Counted from the first letter of the stretch, positions 19,620-29,057 are shown. The stretch: DNA of 64,000 nucleotides from Limnohabitans sp. INBF002 (GCF_027924905.1 NZ_AP027055.1:124001-188000), one strand, 5' to 3'. The notes: a model not told the origin generated them from the sequence alone. Numbers and translations: made by a program.

Positions 19620-20285
19620 ATGAGTCAAAGCATCCGTTTGGGATTGCTGGGCCGCAAGGTGGGCATGATGCGTCTGTTCACTGATGATGGGGATGCAATC
19701 CCTGTCACGGTGTTGGATGTGTCCAACAACCGCGTGACCCAAGTGAAAACCCAGGAAAACGACGGCTATGTGGCCTTGCAGGTCACATTCGGCGCACGTA
19801 AAGCATCTCGTGTGACCAAGCCAATGGCTGGACACCTTGCGAAAGCAGGCGTCGAAGCCGGTGAAATCATCAAAGAATTCCAAGTGACTGCTGATGTTGC
19901 AGCTAAGTACGCCGCTGGCGCTACTGTGCCTGTGACGGATGTGTTTGCTGTGGGCCAAAAGGTGGACGTGCAAGGCACAACCATCGGTAAGGGCTTTGCT
20001 GGCACCATCAAGCGTCACCACTTCAAGTCACAGCGCGCGTCGCACGGTAACAGCCGTTCGCACAACGTGCCTGGCTCTATCGGTATGGCACAAGACCCAG
20101 GTCGCGTGTTCCCCGGTAAGCGCATGTCTGGCCATTTGGGCGACGACATCGTGACGACACAAAACCTCGACGTGATTCGCATCGACGAAGCTCGCCAACT
20201 GTTGATGATCCGTGGCGCAGTGCCTGGCTCAGCCGGTGGCTTCGTGACTGTGCATCCCGCCGTCAAAGCTAAAGGAGCGAACTGA
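19620..20285 (+). CDS. rplC: 50S ribosomal protein L3
   Basis: 221-residue L3, an early assembly protein reaching the peptidyl transferase centre. The ATG at 19620, behind GGAGAAAACA, gives the correct N-terminus ([19 protein letters not shown]); a GTG 30 nt upstream is open but adds foreign residues. The glutamine-methylation segment [18 protein letters not shown] is present. Overlaps rplD by one base (TGATG). Confidence 0.97.
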   Translation: MSQSIRLGLLGRKVGMMRLFTDDGDAIPVTVLDVSNNRVTQVKTQENDGYVALQVTFGARKASRVTKPMAGHLAKAGVEAGEIIKEFQVTADVAAKYAAGATVPVTDVFAVGQKVDVQGTTIGKGFAGTIKRHHFKSQRASHGNSRSHNVPGSIGMAQDPGRVFPGKRMSGHLGDDIVTTQNLDVIRIDEARQLLMIRGAVPGSAGGFVTVHPAVKAKGAN

Positions 20286-20905
20286 TGCAAGTCGAACTCC
20301 TGAACGACCAAGGTCAAGCAGCGTCTAAATACGACGCCCCTGAAACCGTGTTCGGTCGTGAATACAACGAAGATCTGGTTCACCAGATCGTGGTCGCTTA
20401 CCAAGCTAACGCGCGTCAAGGCACTCGTGCCCAAAAAGACCGTGAGCAAGTGAAGCACTCCACCAAGAAGCCGTTCAAGCAAAAAGGCACCGGCCGCGCT
20501 CGCGCTGGTATGACGTCATCGCCTCTGTGGCGTGGCGGCGGTCGCATTTTCCCGAACATGCCTAACGAGAACTTCACACAGAAGATCAATAAGAAGATGT
20601 ACCGCGCTGGTATGGCTTCGATCTTGTCCCAATTGGCCCGCGAAGGTCGTTTGGCTGTGGTTGAGTCTTTGAAGGTTGACGCTCCTAAAACCAAACTGTT
20701 GGCAGCTAAATTCAAGGCCATGAACCTTGAGTCCGTGTTGGTGATCTCCGAGGAAGTTGATGACAACTTGTACTTGGCTTCACGCAACTTGCCAAACGTG
20801 TTGGTGGTTGAGCCTCGTTACGCTGATCCACTGTCATTGGTGCACTACCGTAAAGTCCTCGTGACTAAGGGTGCCATGGACCAACTCAAGGAGATGTTCG
20901 CATGA
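20285..20905 (+). CDS. rplD: 50S ribosomal protein L4
   Basis: 206-residue L4, exit-tunnel protein and, in enterobacteria, autogenous repressor of the S10 operon. The tunnel extension region [16 protein letters not shown] is intact, with no macrolide-type changes visible. Coupled to rplC by a one-base and to rplW by a four-base (ATGA) overlap. Confidence 0.97.
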   Translation: MQVELLNDQGQAASKYDAPETVFGREYNEDLVHQIVVAYQANARQGTRAQKDREQVKHSTKKPFKQKGTGRARAGMTSSPLWRGGGRIFPNMPNENFTQKINKKMYRAGMASILSQLAREGRLAVVESLKVDAPKTKLLAAKFKAMNLESVLVISEEVDDNLYLASRNLPNVLVVEPRYADPLSLVHYRKVLVTKGAMDQLKEMFA

Positions 20906-21216
20906 GCGCACACAAATTTGACGAAGGTCGTTTGATGCAATTGTTGGTCTCTCCCGTCGTGTCCGAAAAGGCCACCATGGTTGCAGAGAAGCACAACGTT
21001 GTGACATTCAAGGTGCTGCAAAACGCTACTAAACCTGAGATCAAGGCCGCTGTGGAATTGATGTTCAAGGTTGAAGTTCAAGGCGTGAATGTGGTGAACA
21101 CAAAAGGCAAAACCAAGCGTTTTGGTAAGTCCATTGGCCGTCGCGACAACGTTCGTAAAGCTTATGTGACTCTGAAAGCTGGTCAAGAACTGAACATCTC
21201 TGGGGAGGCCGCTTAA
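20902..21216 (+). CDS. rplW: 50S ribosomal protein L23
   Basis: 104-residue L23, the docking site of trigger factor and SRP at the tunnel exit. Segment [19 protein letters not shown] and the basic [15 protein letters not shown] loop are typical. Start overlaps the rplD stop. Confidence 0.97.
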   Translation: MSAHKFDEGRLMQLLVSPVVSEKATMVAEKHNVVTFKVLQNATKPEIKAAVELMFKVEVQGVNVVNTKGKTKRFGKSIGRRDNVRKAYVTLKAGQELNISGEAA

Positions 21217-21218
21217 TC

Positions 21219-22043
21219 ATGGCAGTCATCAAGATGAAACCTACGTCGCCCGGTCAACGTGGCGTCGTTAAAGTTACCCGTGATCACCTCCACAAAGGTG
21301 AACCTTACGCTCCGTTGCTGGAACCCCAGCACCAAAAATCGGGTCGTAACAACAACGGTCACATCACTACCCGTCATAAGGGCGGTGGTCACAAGCATCA
21401 CTACCGCGTGGTGGATTTCAAGCGTAACAAAGACGCTATCCCCGCGAAAGTGGAACGCATTGAATACGATCCAAACCGTACGGCACACATCGCTTTGGTG
21501 TGTTACGCAGACGGCGAGCGTCGCTACATCATTGCCCCACGTGGTTTGGAAGTTGGCGCATCGTTGCTCAGCGGTTCGGAAGCCCCGATCCGTGCAGGTA
21601 ACACCTTGCCCATCCGCAACATTCCAGTGGGTTCAACCATTCACTGTATCGAACTGAAGCCAGGTGCTGGTGCGCAAATCGCGCGTTCAGCCGGTACATC
21701 AGCCACTTTGTTGGCTCGTGAAGGCACTTACGCTCAAGTGCGTATGCGCTCGGGTGAAGTTCGCAAGATCCATATCGAATGCCGCGCCACCATCGGTGAA
21801 GTTGCAAACGAAGAACACAGCCTCCGCCAATTGGGTAAAGCTGGTGTCAAGCGCTGGATGGGTATTCGCCCAACCGTGCGTGGCGTCGCTATGAACCCAG
21901 TGGATCACCCACATGGTGGTGGTGAGGGTCGCACCGGTGAAGGCCGTCATGCAGTTGACCCATGGGGTAACCTGACAAAAGGCTACCGTACCCGTAACAA
22001 CAAACGCACACAAGTCATGATTGTGTCGCGTCGTAAAAAGTAA
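21219..22043 (+). CDS. rplB: 50S ribosomal protein L2
   Basis: 274-residue L2 of the peptidyl transferase region. The conserved histidine-containing motif [13 protein letters not shown] is present near residue 225, and the C-terminus [17 protein letters not shown] is normal. It lies 2 bp after rplW. Confidence 0.97.
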   Translation: MAVIKMKPTSPGQRGVVKVTRDHLHKGEPYAPLLEPQHQKSGRNNNGHITTRHKGGGHKHHYRVVDFKRNKDAIPAKVERIEYDPNRTAHIALVCYADGERRYIIAPRGLEVGASLLSGSEAPIRAGNTLPIRNIPVGSTIHCIELKPGAGAQIARSAGTSATLLAREGTYAQVRMRSGEVRKIHIECRATIGEVANEEHSLRQLGKAGVKRWMGIRPTVRGVAMNPVDHPHGGGEGRTGEGRHAVDPWGNLTKGYRTRNNKRTQVMIVSRRKK

Positions 22044-22053
22044 GGGGTAACAA

Positions 22054-22332
22054 ATGACTCGCTCTCTCAAAAAGGGTCCGTTTGTTGACCATCATTTGGT
22101 TGCCAAGGTCGACAAGGCCATCGCAACTAAAGATAAAAAGCCAGTGAAAACTTGGTCACGTCGTTCCATGATCTTGCCCGATTTCATCGGCTTGACCATT
22201 GCTGTGCACAACGGCAAACAACACGTGCCCGTGTATATCACTGACCAAATGGTGGGTCACAAGTTGGGCGAATTCGCTCTGACTCGTACCTTCAAAGGTC
22301 ACCCCGCGGACAAAAAAGTCCAGAAGAAATAA
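22054..22332 (+). CDS. rpsS: 30S ribosomal protein S19
   Basis: 92-residue S19 of the 30S head, forming intersubunit contacts with the A-site region. Starts [14 protein letters not shown] and contains [13 protein letters not shown], as expected. Standard position between rplB and rplV. Confidence 0.97.
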   Translation: MTRSLKKGPFVDHHLVAKVDKAIATKDKKPVKTWSRRSMILPDFIGLTIAVHNGKQHVPVYITDQMVGHKLGEFALTRTFKGHPADKKVQKK

Positions 22333-22341
22333 GGAAAGACC

Positions 22342-22671
22342 ATGGAAACACGTGCAGTCCTTAGGGGCGTCCGTTTGTCGGTCGACAAAGGCCGTTTGGT
22401 CGCGGACATGATCCGCGGCAAAAAAGTTGACCAGGCTCTGAACATCCTGACGTTCACGCAGAAAAAAGCTGCTGGCATCGTCAAGAAAGTTTTGGAATCT
22501 GCGATTGCTAACGCTGAACACAACGACGGTGCAGACATCGACGAGTTGAAGGTGAAAACCATCTACGTCGAAAAAGGCGCCACGCTCAAGCGTTTCACTG
22601 CCCGCGCCAAAGGCCGCGGTAACAGTATCAGCAAGCCTACCTGTCACGTTTACGTGACAGTCGGTAACTGA
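22342..22671 (+). CDS. rplV: 50S ribosomal protein L22
   Basis: 109-residue L22 whose hairpin lines the exit tunnel; the tip segment [17 protein letters not shown] is intact. Standard S10-operon position with an AAGGAAAGACC ribosome-binding site. Confidence 0.97.
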   Translation: METRAVLRGVRLSVDKGRLVADMIRGKKVDQALNILTFTQKKAAGIVKKVLESAIANAEHNDGADIDELKVKTIYVEKGATLKRFTARAKGRGNSISKPTCHVYVTVGN

Positions 22672-22686
22672 AAGGTATAGGAAGAT

Positions 22687-23574
22687 ATGGGACAAAAAAT
22701 CCACCCCACAGGCTTTCGCCTTGCAGTGAGCCGTAACTGGGCTAGCCGTTGGTACGCAAGCAACAATGACTTCGCTGGCATGCTGGCTGAAGACATCAAA
22801 GTGCGCGAATACCTGAAGACCAAGCTGAAAAACGCTTCTGTCTCTCGCGTTCTCATCGAGCGTCCCGCTAAAAGCGCACGCATCACCATCTTCTCGGCTC
22901 GTCCAGGCGTGGTGATCGGCAAAAAAGGCGAAGACATCGAGAACTTGAAGAAAGAACTCGCAGCGCGTTTGGGCGTGCCAGTCGCAGTCAACATCGAAGA
23001 AGTGCGTAAGCCTGAAATCGATGCTCAATTGATCGCTGACAGCATCACTCAACAGCTCGAAAAACGCATCATGTTCCGTCGCGCTATGAAGCGCGCCATG
23101 CAAAACGCCATGCGTCTGGGTGCCCAAGGCATCAAGATCATGTCGGCAGGTCGTTTGAACGGCATCGAGATCGCACGTACCGAGTGGTACCGTGAAGGTC
23201 GCGTGCCACTTCACACCCTGCGTGCAGACATCGATTACGCAACTTCTGAAGCTAAAACCACTTACGGCATCATCGGTGTCAAAGTGTGGGTTTACAAAGG
23301 CGATACCCTGGGTCGTAACGACCTGCCGGCCGCCGTTGAGCCACGTGCTGAAGAAGAGCGTCGTCCTCGCGGTCCCCGTCGTGATGCTCGCCCTACCGGT
23401 GACCGTCCCGCACGCAGCGGCGCTCGTCGTCCTGCAGGTACCAATGCCGCACCAACGGATGGCAGCGATAAACCCGCTGAAGCCGCTGATGCCCCTAAAA
23501 CTGCCGTCAAGCGCGTCCGCAAGGTTGCCGCGCCCGCATCCACTGGCACGGCTGCGGACGGAACAGGAGAATAA
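22687..23574 (+). CDS. rpsC: 30S ribosomal protein S3 with long C-terminal extension
   Basis: S3 of the mRNA entry tunnel and helicase centre. The first 225 residues are ordinary (KH domain with [16 protein letters not shown], then the [20 protein letters not shown] signature). The protein is 295 residues long, about 60 more than E. coli S3. The extra tail is rich in Arg, Pro and Ala (for instance [18 protein letters not shown]) and then acidic to basic again, clearly disordered. Such tails occur in other Burkholderiales; function unknown. Confidence 0.97.
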   Translation: MGQKIHPTGFRLAVSRNWASRWYASNNDFAGMLAEDIKVREYLKTKLKNASVSRVLIERPAKSARITIFSARPGVVIGKKGEDIENLKKELAARLGVPVAVNIEEVRKPEIDAQLIADSITQQLEKRIMFRRAMKRAMQNAMRLGAQGIKIMSAGRLNGIEIARTEWYREGRVPLHTLRADIDYATSEAKTTYGIIGVKVWVYKGDTLGRNDLPAAVEPRAEEERRPRGPRRDARPTGDRPARSGARRPAGTNAAPTDGSDKPAEAADAPKTAVKRVRKVAAPASTGTAADGTGE

Positions 23575-23576
23575 GC

Positions 23577-23993
23577 ATGCTGCAACCAGCACGCCGTAAA
23601 TACCGCAAAGAGCAAAAAGGCCGCAACACCGGCATCGCAACACGTGGTAACACAGTTGCATTCGGTGACTTCGGTCTGAAATCCACCGATCGCGGCCGTC
23701 TGACGGCCCGCCAGATCGAGGCCGCACGTCGTGCGATCTCTCGTCACGTCAAACGTGGCGGCCGTATCTGGATTCGTGTGTTCCCTGACAAGCCGATCTC
23801 CCAAAAGCCTGCTGAAGTGCGTATGGGTAACGGTAAAGGTAACCCCGAGTACTACGTGGCTGAGATCCAACCCGGCAAGGTCCTCTACGAAATCGTAGGC
23901 GTCCCTGAAGAGTTGGCCCGTGAAGCATTCCGTCTGGCCGCTGCAAAGCTGCCCTTGCGCACCACATTCGTGGCTCGCATGATCGGCCAGTAA
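23577..23993 (+). CDS. rplP: 50S ribosomal protein L16
   Basis: 138-residue L16 near the A-site tRNA and L7/L12 stalk base. [17 protein letters not shown] start and [23 protein letters not shown] are typical. The arginine hydroxylated by RoxA in E. coli lies in this last block. 2 bp after rpsC. Confidence 0.97.
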   Translation: MLQPARRKYRKEQKGRNTGIATRGNTVAFGDFGLKSTDRGRLTARQIEAARRAISRHVKRGGRIWIRVFPDKPISQKPAEVRMGNGKGNPEYYVAEIQPGKVLYEIVGVPEELAREAFRLAAAKLPLRTTFVARMIGQ

Positions 23994-24010
23994 TTCAGGA
24001 GAAATAAGAA

Positions 24011-24205
24011 ATGAAAGCTGCTGAACTGCGCCAAAAAGACGTTGCCGGCCTCGAAGCTGAAGTCAAAGAGTTGCAAAAAGCTCACTTTGGCTTGCGCATG
24101 CAAAAAGGTACGCAACAACTCAACAACACGTCACAACTGCGTTCTACACGTCGCAGTATTGCCCGTGCGAAAACCATTCTTGCTGAAAAGCAAGCCGCCA
24201 AGTAA
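24011..24205 (+). CDS. rpmC: 50S ribosomal protein L29
   Basis: 64-residue L29, a helical protein next to L23 at the tunnel exit. Starts [10 protein letters not shown] and has the [14 protein letters not shown] helix. Ribosome-binding site AGGAGAAATAAG. Confidence 0.96.
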   Translation: MKAAELRQKDVAGLEAEVKELQKAHFGLRMQKGTQQLNNTSQLRSTRRSIARAKTILAEKQAAK

Positions 24206-24208
24206 GGA

Positions 24209-24484
24209 GTGAACATGACGGACGCTAAGAAATCCCTCAAACGCACCTTGATTGGCAAGGTGGTTAGCGACAAGCGCGCTAAAACTGTGACTGTGCTCGT
24301 GGAGCGTCGTGTGAAGCACGCCCTCTACGGCAAGATCGTGGCTAAGTCCTCGAAGTATCACGCTCACGACGAAACAGGTGCCTACCACCTGGGCGACGTG
24401 ATCGAGATCACTGAAAGCAAGCCAATTTCGAAAACCAAAAACTGGGTCGTGACCCGTTTGGTTGAGAAAGCGGCAGCGGTTTAA
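24209..24484 (+). CDS. rpsQ: 30S ribosomal protein S17
   Basis: 91-residue S17, a primary 16S rRNA-binding protein with an OB fold; [27 protein letters not shown] is characteristic. It is the last gene of the S10 operon here: a strong terminator follows within 40 bp, and rplN does not come next. Confidence 0.97.
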   Translation: MNMTDAKKSLKRTLIGKVVSDKRAKTVTVLVERRVKHALYGKIVAKSSKYHAHDETGAYHLGDVIEITESKPISKTKNWVVTRLVEKAAAV

Positions 24485-24520
24485 ATACCAAAGAGCTTCG
24501 GCTCTGCAAGGCTAAAGAAA

Positions 24521-24550
24521 ACGACCCACAATGTGGGTCGTTTTTGTTTT
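24521..24550 (+). terminator. Terminator closing the S10 operon after rpsQ
   Basis: ACGACCCACA (24521-24530) and TGTGGGTCGT (24532-24541) form a near-perfect hairpin, followed by TTTTTGTTTTTG. Confidence 0.9.
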
Positions 24551-24576
24551 TGTAACGTCATATTTTTGGAGACACC

Positions 24577-25083
24577 ATGATCAAAGTTGGAGACACCCTG
24601 CCACACACCACCCTGATGGAATATTCAGAGGTTGAAGGCGAAGGCTGCAGCATTGGCCCAAATGCCGTGGACGTGGCAAAAGCCACTGCCGGTAAGACCA
24701 TTGCTTTGTTTGCGTTGCCGGGCGCTTTTACACCCACTTGCTCTGCCAAGCATGTGCCGGGCTATGTAGAAAAATTCGAACAATTCAAAGCCGCTGGCGT
24801 TGATGAAATTTGGTGTGTGAGCGTGAATGATGCGTTTGTGATGGGCGCTTGGGCACGTGACCAACACACCAACGGCAAAGTGCGCATGTTGGCGGATGGC
24901 AGTGCTGATTTCGCCAAAGCCACCGGCCTCACCTTGGACCTGACTGCGCGCGGCATGGGCTTGCGTAGCGATCGATACTCGATGCTCGTCAAAGACGGCA
25001 AAGTGGTGAACCTGAACGCGGAAGCGCCAGGCAAATTTGAAGTGAGCGACGCAGAGACCTTGCTGGCTCAAGCAAAAGCTTAA
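24577..25083 (+). CDS. Peroxiredoxin of the Prx5/redoxin type
   Basis: Thiol peroxidase that reduces hydrogen and organic peroxides; cytosolic, 168 residues. The peroxidatic cysteine is Cys55 in PGAFTPTCS, with the Thr and downstream Arg (about residue 128) of the active site. The GAWARDQ and GMGLRSDRYSMLV segments place it in the Prx5 group rather than AhpC. The reductant is probably glutathione/glutaredoxin or thioredoxin. TTGGAGACACC gives a ribosome-binding site. It is flanked by terminators on both sides, hence monocistronic, and sits where rplN is found in many other genomes. Confidence 0.93.
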   Translation: MIKVGDTLPHTTLMEYSEVEGEGCSIGPNAVDVAKATAGKTIALFALPGAFTPTCSAKHVPGYVEKFEQFKAAGVDEIWCVSVNDAFVMGAWARDQHTNGKVRMLADGSADFAKATGLTLDLTARGMGLRSDRYSMLVKDGKVVNLNAEAPGKFEVSDAETLLAQAKA

Positions 25084-25095
25084 TTCGCCAGTTGC

Positions 25096-25127
25096 AAAAA
25101 AGCCGCGCCAATCAGCGCGGCTTTTTT
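25096..25127. terminator. Bidirectional terminator between peroxiredoxin and cytochrome b561
   Basis: AGCCGCGC (25101-25108)/GCGCGGCT (25115-25122), loop CAATCA, with A-run on the left and T-run on the right; works for both convergent genes. Confidence 0.9.
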
Positions 25128-25139
25128 ACGTCTCAACAA

Positions 25140-25823
25140 TTAGCCGAGATTGACCAAGCGATACACCACATAGCCGCACCCCACCAACACACTTAACGCG
25201 AAAAGCCGCGAAGTCAAGGTGTCGCGTGAGTGGTGTGTCTCAGGCGGCAGCACTTTGTCCCCCGTCAGCATGGGGGTGATCAAGTCATCTTGTTTGATGC
25301 GCTTGTGATACAGCACGGCTCCCACGTGCGCCACGACCAAGAGGATCAGAAGAACTTTGCCAATGTCACTGTGGTATTCGGTGGCCCTAGAGACCCATTC
25401 GGACGAGACGAGGGCCGTCCAAGGTCCGGTGTTGGAAATCTCATCGTCGCTCATGAAGCCACTCAACACCTGAGCGAACAAAACGGCCAATATGGCCAAT
25501 ACAGACAGCGCGCCCAATGGGTTATGGCCCACGCTATGCGGGGTTTGCTTGGCGCGCACCGCCTGCACATAAGACAACAGCTTAGAGGGCGTTGGCACAA
25601 AGTGCACGAAGCGTGACCAGTGACCACCCACAACACCCCAAATCAAACGGAAAAAAACCAAGGTCAGCACAACATAGCCAAGCATGAAGTGAATTGGCAT
25701 GGCATCGCCGCCGATTTCACCGCTGATGACCAATCCTGCGACCGACAGCGCTAGCAAAATATGAAAAACACGTGTGGGAAGATCCCAGATGCGAATGCGT
25801 TGAAAAGAAGAAGCGTGGTGCAT
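25140..25823 (-). CDS. Cytochrome b561-type membrane protein
   Basis: Diheme b-type membrane cytochrome of the CybB/YceI-adjacent or NiFe-hydrogenase b-subunit group; 227 residues with about four to five membrane helices. The opening RIWDLPTRVFHILLALSV with its histidine, plus HFMLGY, HSDIGK and VAHVGAVLYH, provide the heme ligands. It passes electrons between quinones and a c-type partner; the divergent cytochrome c' gene is a natural candidate. I used the ATG at 25823, because the first 20 residues of the longer frame are not family-like. Confidence 0.85.
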   Translation of the reverse strand: MHHASSFQRIRIWDLPTRVFHILLALSVAGLVISGEIGGDAMPIHFMLGYVVLTLVFFRLIWGVVGGHWSRFVHFVPTPSKLLSYVQAVRAKQTPHSVGHNPLGALSVLAILAVLFAQVLSGFMSDDEISNTGPWTALVSSEWVSRATEYHSDIGKVLLILLVVAHVGAVLYHKRIKQDDLITPMLTGDKVLPPETHHSRDTLTSRLFALSVLVGCGYVVYRLVNLG

Positions 25824-25918
25824 GTGTGAGCAATGGCGGTGGCAAAAAGACAAGGTGATGGAAAGTTCGTAAACTCCGGCCACCTAAACGCGTATTTTCA
25901 ACCTTAAAGGATCGACTT

Positions 25919-26380
25919 ATGAAAAAAACAATTCTGACCTTGCTTGCAGTCAGCGCAGCAGCGATCAGCATCTCGGCCTTTGCACAATCGTCGCCATTTG
26001 CCAAACCGGAAGATGCCGTCAAGTACCGTAAAGCCGCCTTGACTGTGACCGCCGCGCATTTTGGTCGTTTGGGTGCGATGGCCCAGGGTAAGGTGCCGTT
26101 TGATGCCAAGGCGGCTGCAGAGAATGCCGACATCGTTGCCAACATGTCCAAGTTGCCTTGGGCTGCGTTTGGCGAAGGCACCGATGTGGGCGAAACCAAG
26201 GCCAAGCCTGAGATTTGGAAGCAAAACGCCAAGTTCAAAGAGGCCTCAGAAAAGTTCCAGGCTGAAGCCACAAAGTTGGCCGCAGCCGCTAAAAGCGGCA
26301 AAGAAGATACTTTCAAAACAGCTTTCTCGGCAACCGCCGGTACTTGCAAGTCATGTCACGATGACTTCAGAGCCAAATAA
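25919..26380 (+). CDS. Cytochrome c' (class II c-type cytochrome)
   Basis: Periplasmic four-helix-bundle cytochrome, 153 residues. A signal peptide ends at about AFA-QSS (residue 23). The C-terminal heme site CKSCH spans residues 143-147, the class II arrangement. These proteins bind NO or act as small electron carriers. AAAGGATCGACTT precedes the ATG. It is divergent from cytochrome b561, a common pairing. A long hairpin lies 42 bp after the stop. Confidence 0.92.
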   Translation: MKKTILTLLAVSAAAISISAFAQSSPFAKPEDAVKYRKAALTVTAAHFGRLGAMAQGKVPFDAKAAAENADIVANMSKLPWAAFGEGTDVGETKAKPEIWKQNAKFKEASEKFQAEATKLAAAAKSGKEDTFKTAFSATAGTCKSCHDDFRAK

Positions 26381-26422
26381 GCAAAGGCGTTAAGACGCGC
26401 GCGGTTTCCACAACTTGCGCTC

Positions 26423-26465
26423 ATGCAAACGGGGTACTGGCCATGAGGCCGTGCCCCGTTTGCAT
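26423..26465 (+). terminator. Long stem-loop after cytochrome c' gene
   Basis: ATGCAAACGGGG (26423-26434) and CCCCGTTTGCAT (26454-26465) are a perfect 12-bp stem; the loop contains GGCC-atga-GGCC. Only TTT follows, so it may be a terminator or an RNA-stabilising hairpin. Confidence 0.6.
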
Positions 26466-26548
26466 TTGAAAATCATGCACATGTCGGCCACGTGACAGCC
26501 CATGAACGGCCAAGGCACTACGCGCGCTGCCCAGCTCCAGAGAACTTA

Positions 26549-26554
26549 GATAAT
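26549..26554 (+). promoter_or_regulatory. Possible -10 of a leaderless promoter for the lipoprotein gene
   Basis: GATAAT ends 7 nt before the ATG at 26562; no Shine-Dalgarno sequence. This supports 26562 over the ATG at 26553, which overlaps the hexamer. Confidence 0.4.
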
Positions 26555-26561
26555 GCAAGCC

Positions 26562-27101
26562 ATGACAGGACGTGCGACGCGCTCAATTTCTTTACTTGCC
26601 TTGGCTGCGGCGCTTGGGGCCTGCACGCCTGCGCTCAACTGGCGGCAGGTGAGCGCAGGCACTTCCGGCGTGATGTGGTTGATGCCATGCAAGCCAGATC
26701 AGGCGACACGTCCGGTGACCTTGCGTGTCGCCAATCAAGATGTGCAAATCAGTTTGTTGCTGCAGGGGTGCGAAGCCAGCAATATGCAATTCACTTTTGG
26801 GCAGATGGTTGTGCCGCAAGGATTAACAGCGAGTGATGCGATGCGTGCATGGCGCTTGGCAAGTGTGGCCCCGCTCGAAGCCGCGCCAGCCGATGTGTTG
26901 GTGCAAACCTGGGCGATCCAAGGTGCCCGTGCGCAGACGCCGCCAGAGCGTGCCCAGGTCGTGACTGGAACGCACCAAGTGCAGTGGGTGTGGTTTGCCG
27001 ATGGCAACAAAATTTATCAAGCAGCTGTGTATGGCACAGCCAAGGACAAAGGTTTGCCAGAGGCTGCCGAAACTTATTTTTCAGGAATCAAATTGCCATG
27101 A
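26562..27101 (+). CDS. Predicted lipoprotein of unknown function
   Basis: A 179-residue protein not recognised as a known family. From the ATG at 26562 it has a basic start, a hydrophobic stretch and the lipobox LGAC (Cys at about residue 21), so it should be anchored in the outer or inner membrane. Three further cysteines (PCKPD, QGCEAS) could form disulfides. It overlaps the following MFS transporter gene by four bases (ATGA), so both are translated from one mRNA and may work together. An alternative start is 26553. Confidence 0.75.
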   Translation: MTGRATRSISLLALAAALGACTPALNWRQVSAGTSGVMWLMPCKPDQATRPVTLRVANQDVQISLLLQGCEASNMQFTFGQMVVPQGLTASDAMRAWRLASVAPLEAAPADVLVQTWAIQGARAQTPPERAQVVTGTHQVQWVWFADGNKIYQAAVYGTAKDKGLPEAAETYFSGIKLP

Positions 27102-28336
27102 GCCATGATGTGTTGTCTCGCCGCACCGCGGTGTGGGTCTTTGTGGCGTTTGCTTCGGCCTATTTTTTATCCGCGTTGCTGCGCGCCATCACGGCCACGC
27201 TCTCGCCGACATTGAGCTTGGAATTTGGCTTGCAGGCACGTGATCTGGGGCTCTTGGCCGGCGGTTATTTTTTAGGCTTCTCCCTCACGCAGTTGCCCAT
27301 GGGGCATTGGTTGGATCAGCACGGCCCCAAGAAAGTGGTGCTTAGCTTTTTGGGTGTCGCTGTGGTGGGCTGTCTGGCATTTGCATGGGCCACAGACTTC
27401 GGCGGCTTGTTGTTGGCCCGCGTGCTGATTGGTGTCGGTGTGAGTGCTTGTTTGATGGCACCACTGACAGGCTATCGCCGTTGGTTGGTTCTTGAAAAAC
27501 AACAGCGCGCTAACGCGTGGATGCTGATGACAGGTGCGTTCGGTATGCTGGCGTCGACCTTGCCGGTGCAATGGCTGCTGCCCGTGATCGGTTGGCGCTG
27601 GATGTTTGTTGGTTTGGCGTTGTTGATTGTTTTGTCCATGGCATTGATGGCCTGGCAGGTTCCCAAGTGGCGCATTGCAGAGCCACCCGCCACAACGCGC
27701 ACGCCAGCCAAACCCGTTGGCATTTTGGCAAGCTACAAACAAGTGTGGGCACATCCGTACTTTCGCAGTCTCACCCCGATGGGTTTCTTCAACTATGGCG
27801 GGTTGATCGCGATGCAAACCTTGTGGGCGGGGCCTTGGATGATCAAGGTGGCAGGCTACACATCGCTGGAAGCTGCAACGGGCTTGTTTTGGATCAACGT
27901 GTGCATGTTGGTGACGTTTTGGATTTGGGGTTTGGTGACGCCGATGCTGTACGCGCGCGGCCTGAACGCCAACAAGTTGATGACGTATGGCGTGCCCTTG
28001 AATTTTTGTGTGCAGACTTACATTGTGTTGGCTGGGGCCGATGCGGGTGCGTTGCATTGGGCCTTGTTTTGCATCAGCAGTTCGTTTGTGTCGCTTGCAC
28101 AGCCTGCGGTGGGCATGGCGTTTCCCACGGCGCTGGCGGGGCGGGCTTTGTCGGCCTATAACTTGGTGCTGTTCTTGGGCGTGTTTGTGGTGCAGTGGGG
28201 CATGGGCTTGATGATTGACGGGTTTAAAACCGCCGGTTGGCAAGAGCCACAAGCCTTTCAGTGCGCCATGGCTGTATTTTTTACATGTTGCCTGGCGTCT
28301 TACGGCTATTTTTTGAAGCACAAATCAGACAGCTGA
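27098..28336 (+). CDS. Major facilitator superfamily transporter
   Basis: A 412-residue inner-membrane protein with twelve predicted helices. The loop 2-3 motif MGHWLDQHGPKKV (near residue 68) is the MFS signature, and RVLIGVGVSACLMAPLTGYRRW matches the motif-B region of the nitrate/cyanate-like (YbjJ/CynX) branch. Substrate unknown. The ATG at 27098 overlaps the lipoprotein stop. The frame is open another 250 bp upstream, but that part lies over the lipoprotein gene and looks like a shadow. Confidence 0.88.
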   Translation: MSHDVLSRRTAVWVFVAFASAYFLSALLRAITATLSPTLSLEFGLQARDLGLLAGGYFLGFSLTQLPMGHWLDQHGPKKVVLSFLGVAVVGCLAFAWATDFGGLLLARVLIGVGVSACLMAPLTGYRRWLVLEKQQRANAWMLMTGAFGMLASTLPVQWLLPVIGWRWMFVGLALLIVLSMALMAWQVPKWRIAEPPATTRTPAKPVGILASYKQVWAHPYFRSLTPMGFFNYGGLIAMQTLWAGPWMIKVAGYTSLEAATGLFWINVCMLVTFWIWGLVTPMLYARGLNANKLMTYGVPLNFCVQTYIVLAGADAGALHWALFCISSSFVSLAQPAVGMAFPTALAGRALSAYNLVLFLGVFVVQWGMGLMIDGFKTAGWQEPQAFQCAMAVFFTCCLASYGYFLKHKSDS

Positions 28337-28364
28337 TAATGCGCGGCAGACCTCGCTTTTTTAT

Positions 28365-28811
28365 ATGAACAACCGCATCCTCATCATCGCCCATGCGCCG
28401 CTGGCCAGTGCCTTGCGTGACTGCGCCATGCATGTGTATTCCGAGTGCGCGGCGGATGTGATTGCGCTAGACGTTTTGCCAGACGCGCAGCCTGAAGACA
28501 CGTTGGCGCAAGCCTTGGACGTGGCTGGCGCAGCCTTGGACAGTGGTTTGTTGGTCCTGACCGATATTTTTGGCGCGACGCCAGCCAACGTTGCGCAAAA
28601 ACTGGTCGCGGGCAGCAACGCCAAACTCATTGCGGGCGTGAACTTGCCCATGTTGTTTAGAAGTGTGTGTTATCGCCACGAGTCGCTCGACGCGCTGGTG
28701 GCGCGCGCACTCGCGGGTGGTACGCAAGGCGTGATGCAAGTTGCGATCACCGCCCCTCAAAATCAAAACCGTCGAATCCATGATCAAAACCACAACGACC
28801 ATCAGCAATAA
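28365..28811 (+). CDS. PTS EIIA component, mannose (EIIA-Man) type
   Basis: 148-residue phosphocarrier. His10 in RILIIAHAPL is the phosphorylation site of the mannose-class IIA fold, and TDIFGATPANVAQKL is the family core. No IIB, IIC or IID gene follows, so in this organism the chain EI-HPr-EIIA most likely regulates carbon or PHB metabolism rather than importing sugar, as described for other betaproteobacteria. Its 3' end overlaps the HPr gene by 32 bp. The last 15 residues are Asn/His/Gln-rich, partly because of that overlap. Confidence 0.9.
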   Translation: MNNRILIIAHAPLASALRDCAMHVYSECAADVIALDVLPDAQPEDTLAQALDVAGAALDSGLLVLTDIFGATPANVAQKLVAGSNAKLIAGVNLPMLFRSVCYRHESLDALVARALAGGTQGVMQVAITAPQNQNRRIHDQNHNDHQQ

Positions 28812-29049
28812 ATTGGGCCTGCACGCGCGTGCTTCCGCCAAACTCACCAAACTCGCCGGCAGCTTTCCGTGCGAAGTCTGGATCAGCAAAGGCGAGCGCC
28901 GTGTGAATGCGAAAAGCATCATGGGCGTCATGATGTTGGCGGCCGGCATTGGCAGCGAGGTTGAGCTGGAAACCGATGGTGCCCAAGAGCAAGAAGCCAT
29001 GGACGGCTTGTTGGCACTCATCGCCGACAAGTTTGGCGAAGGCGAGTAA
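28780..29049 (+). CDS. ptsH: Phosphocarrier protein HPr
   Basis: 89-residue HPr. His15 in GLHARASAK is the phospho-accepting residue for EI, and Ser46 in AKSIMGVMML is the position modified by HPr kinase in organisms that have one. The ATG at 28780 gives the exact family N-terminus; the open frame starts 39 bp earlier. Lies inside the end of the EIIA gene and 8 bp before ptsI, so the three genes form an operon. Confidence 0.94.
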   Translation: MIKTTTTISNKLGLHARASAKLTKLAGSFPCEVWISKGERRVNAKSIMGVMMLAAGIGSEVELETDGAQEQEAMDGLLALIADKFGEGE

Positions 29050-29057
29050 GGGCGCAC

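Noticed and set aside
22156-23727. 523-residue open frame antisense to rpsS-rplV-rpsC
   Set aside because: Covers four conserved ribosomal genes on the other strand; composition is odd and no domain is recognisable.
26849-27097. N-terminal extension of the MFS transporter
   Set aside because: Lies wholly over the lipoprotein gene in another frame and adds a non-membrane Arg/Cys-rich stretch.
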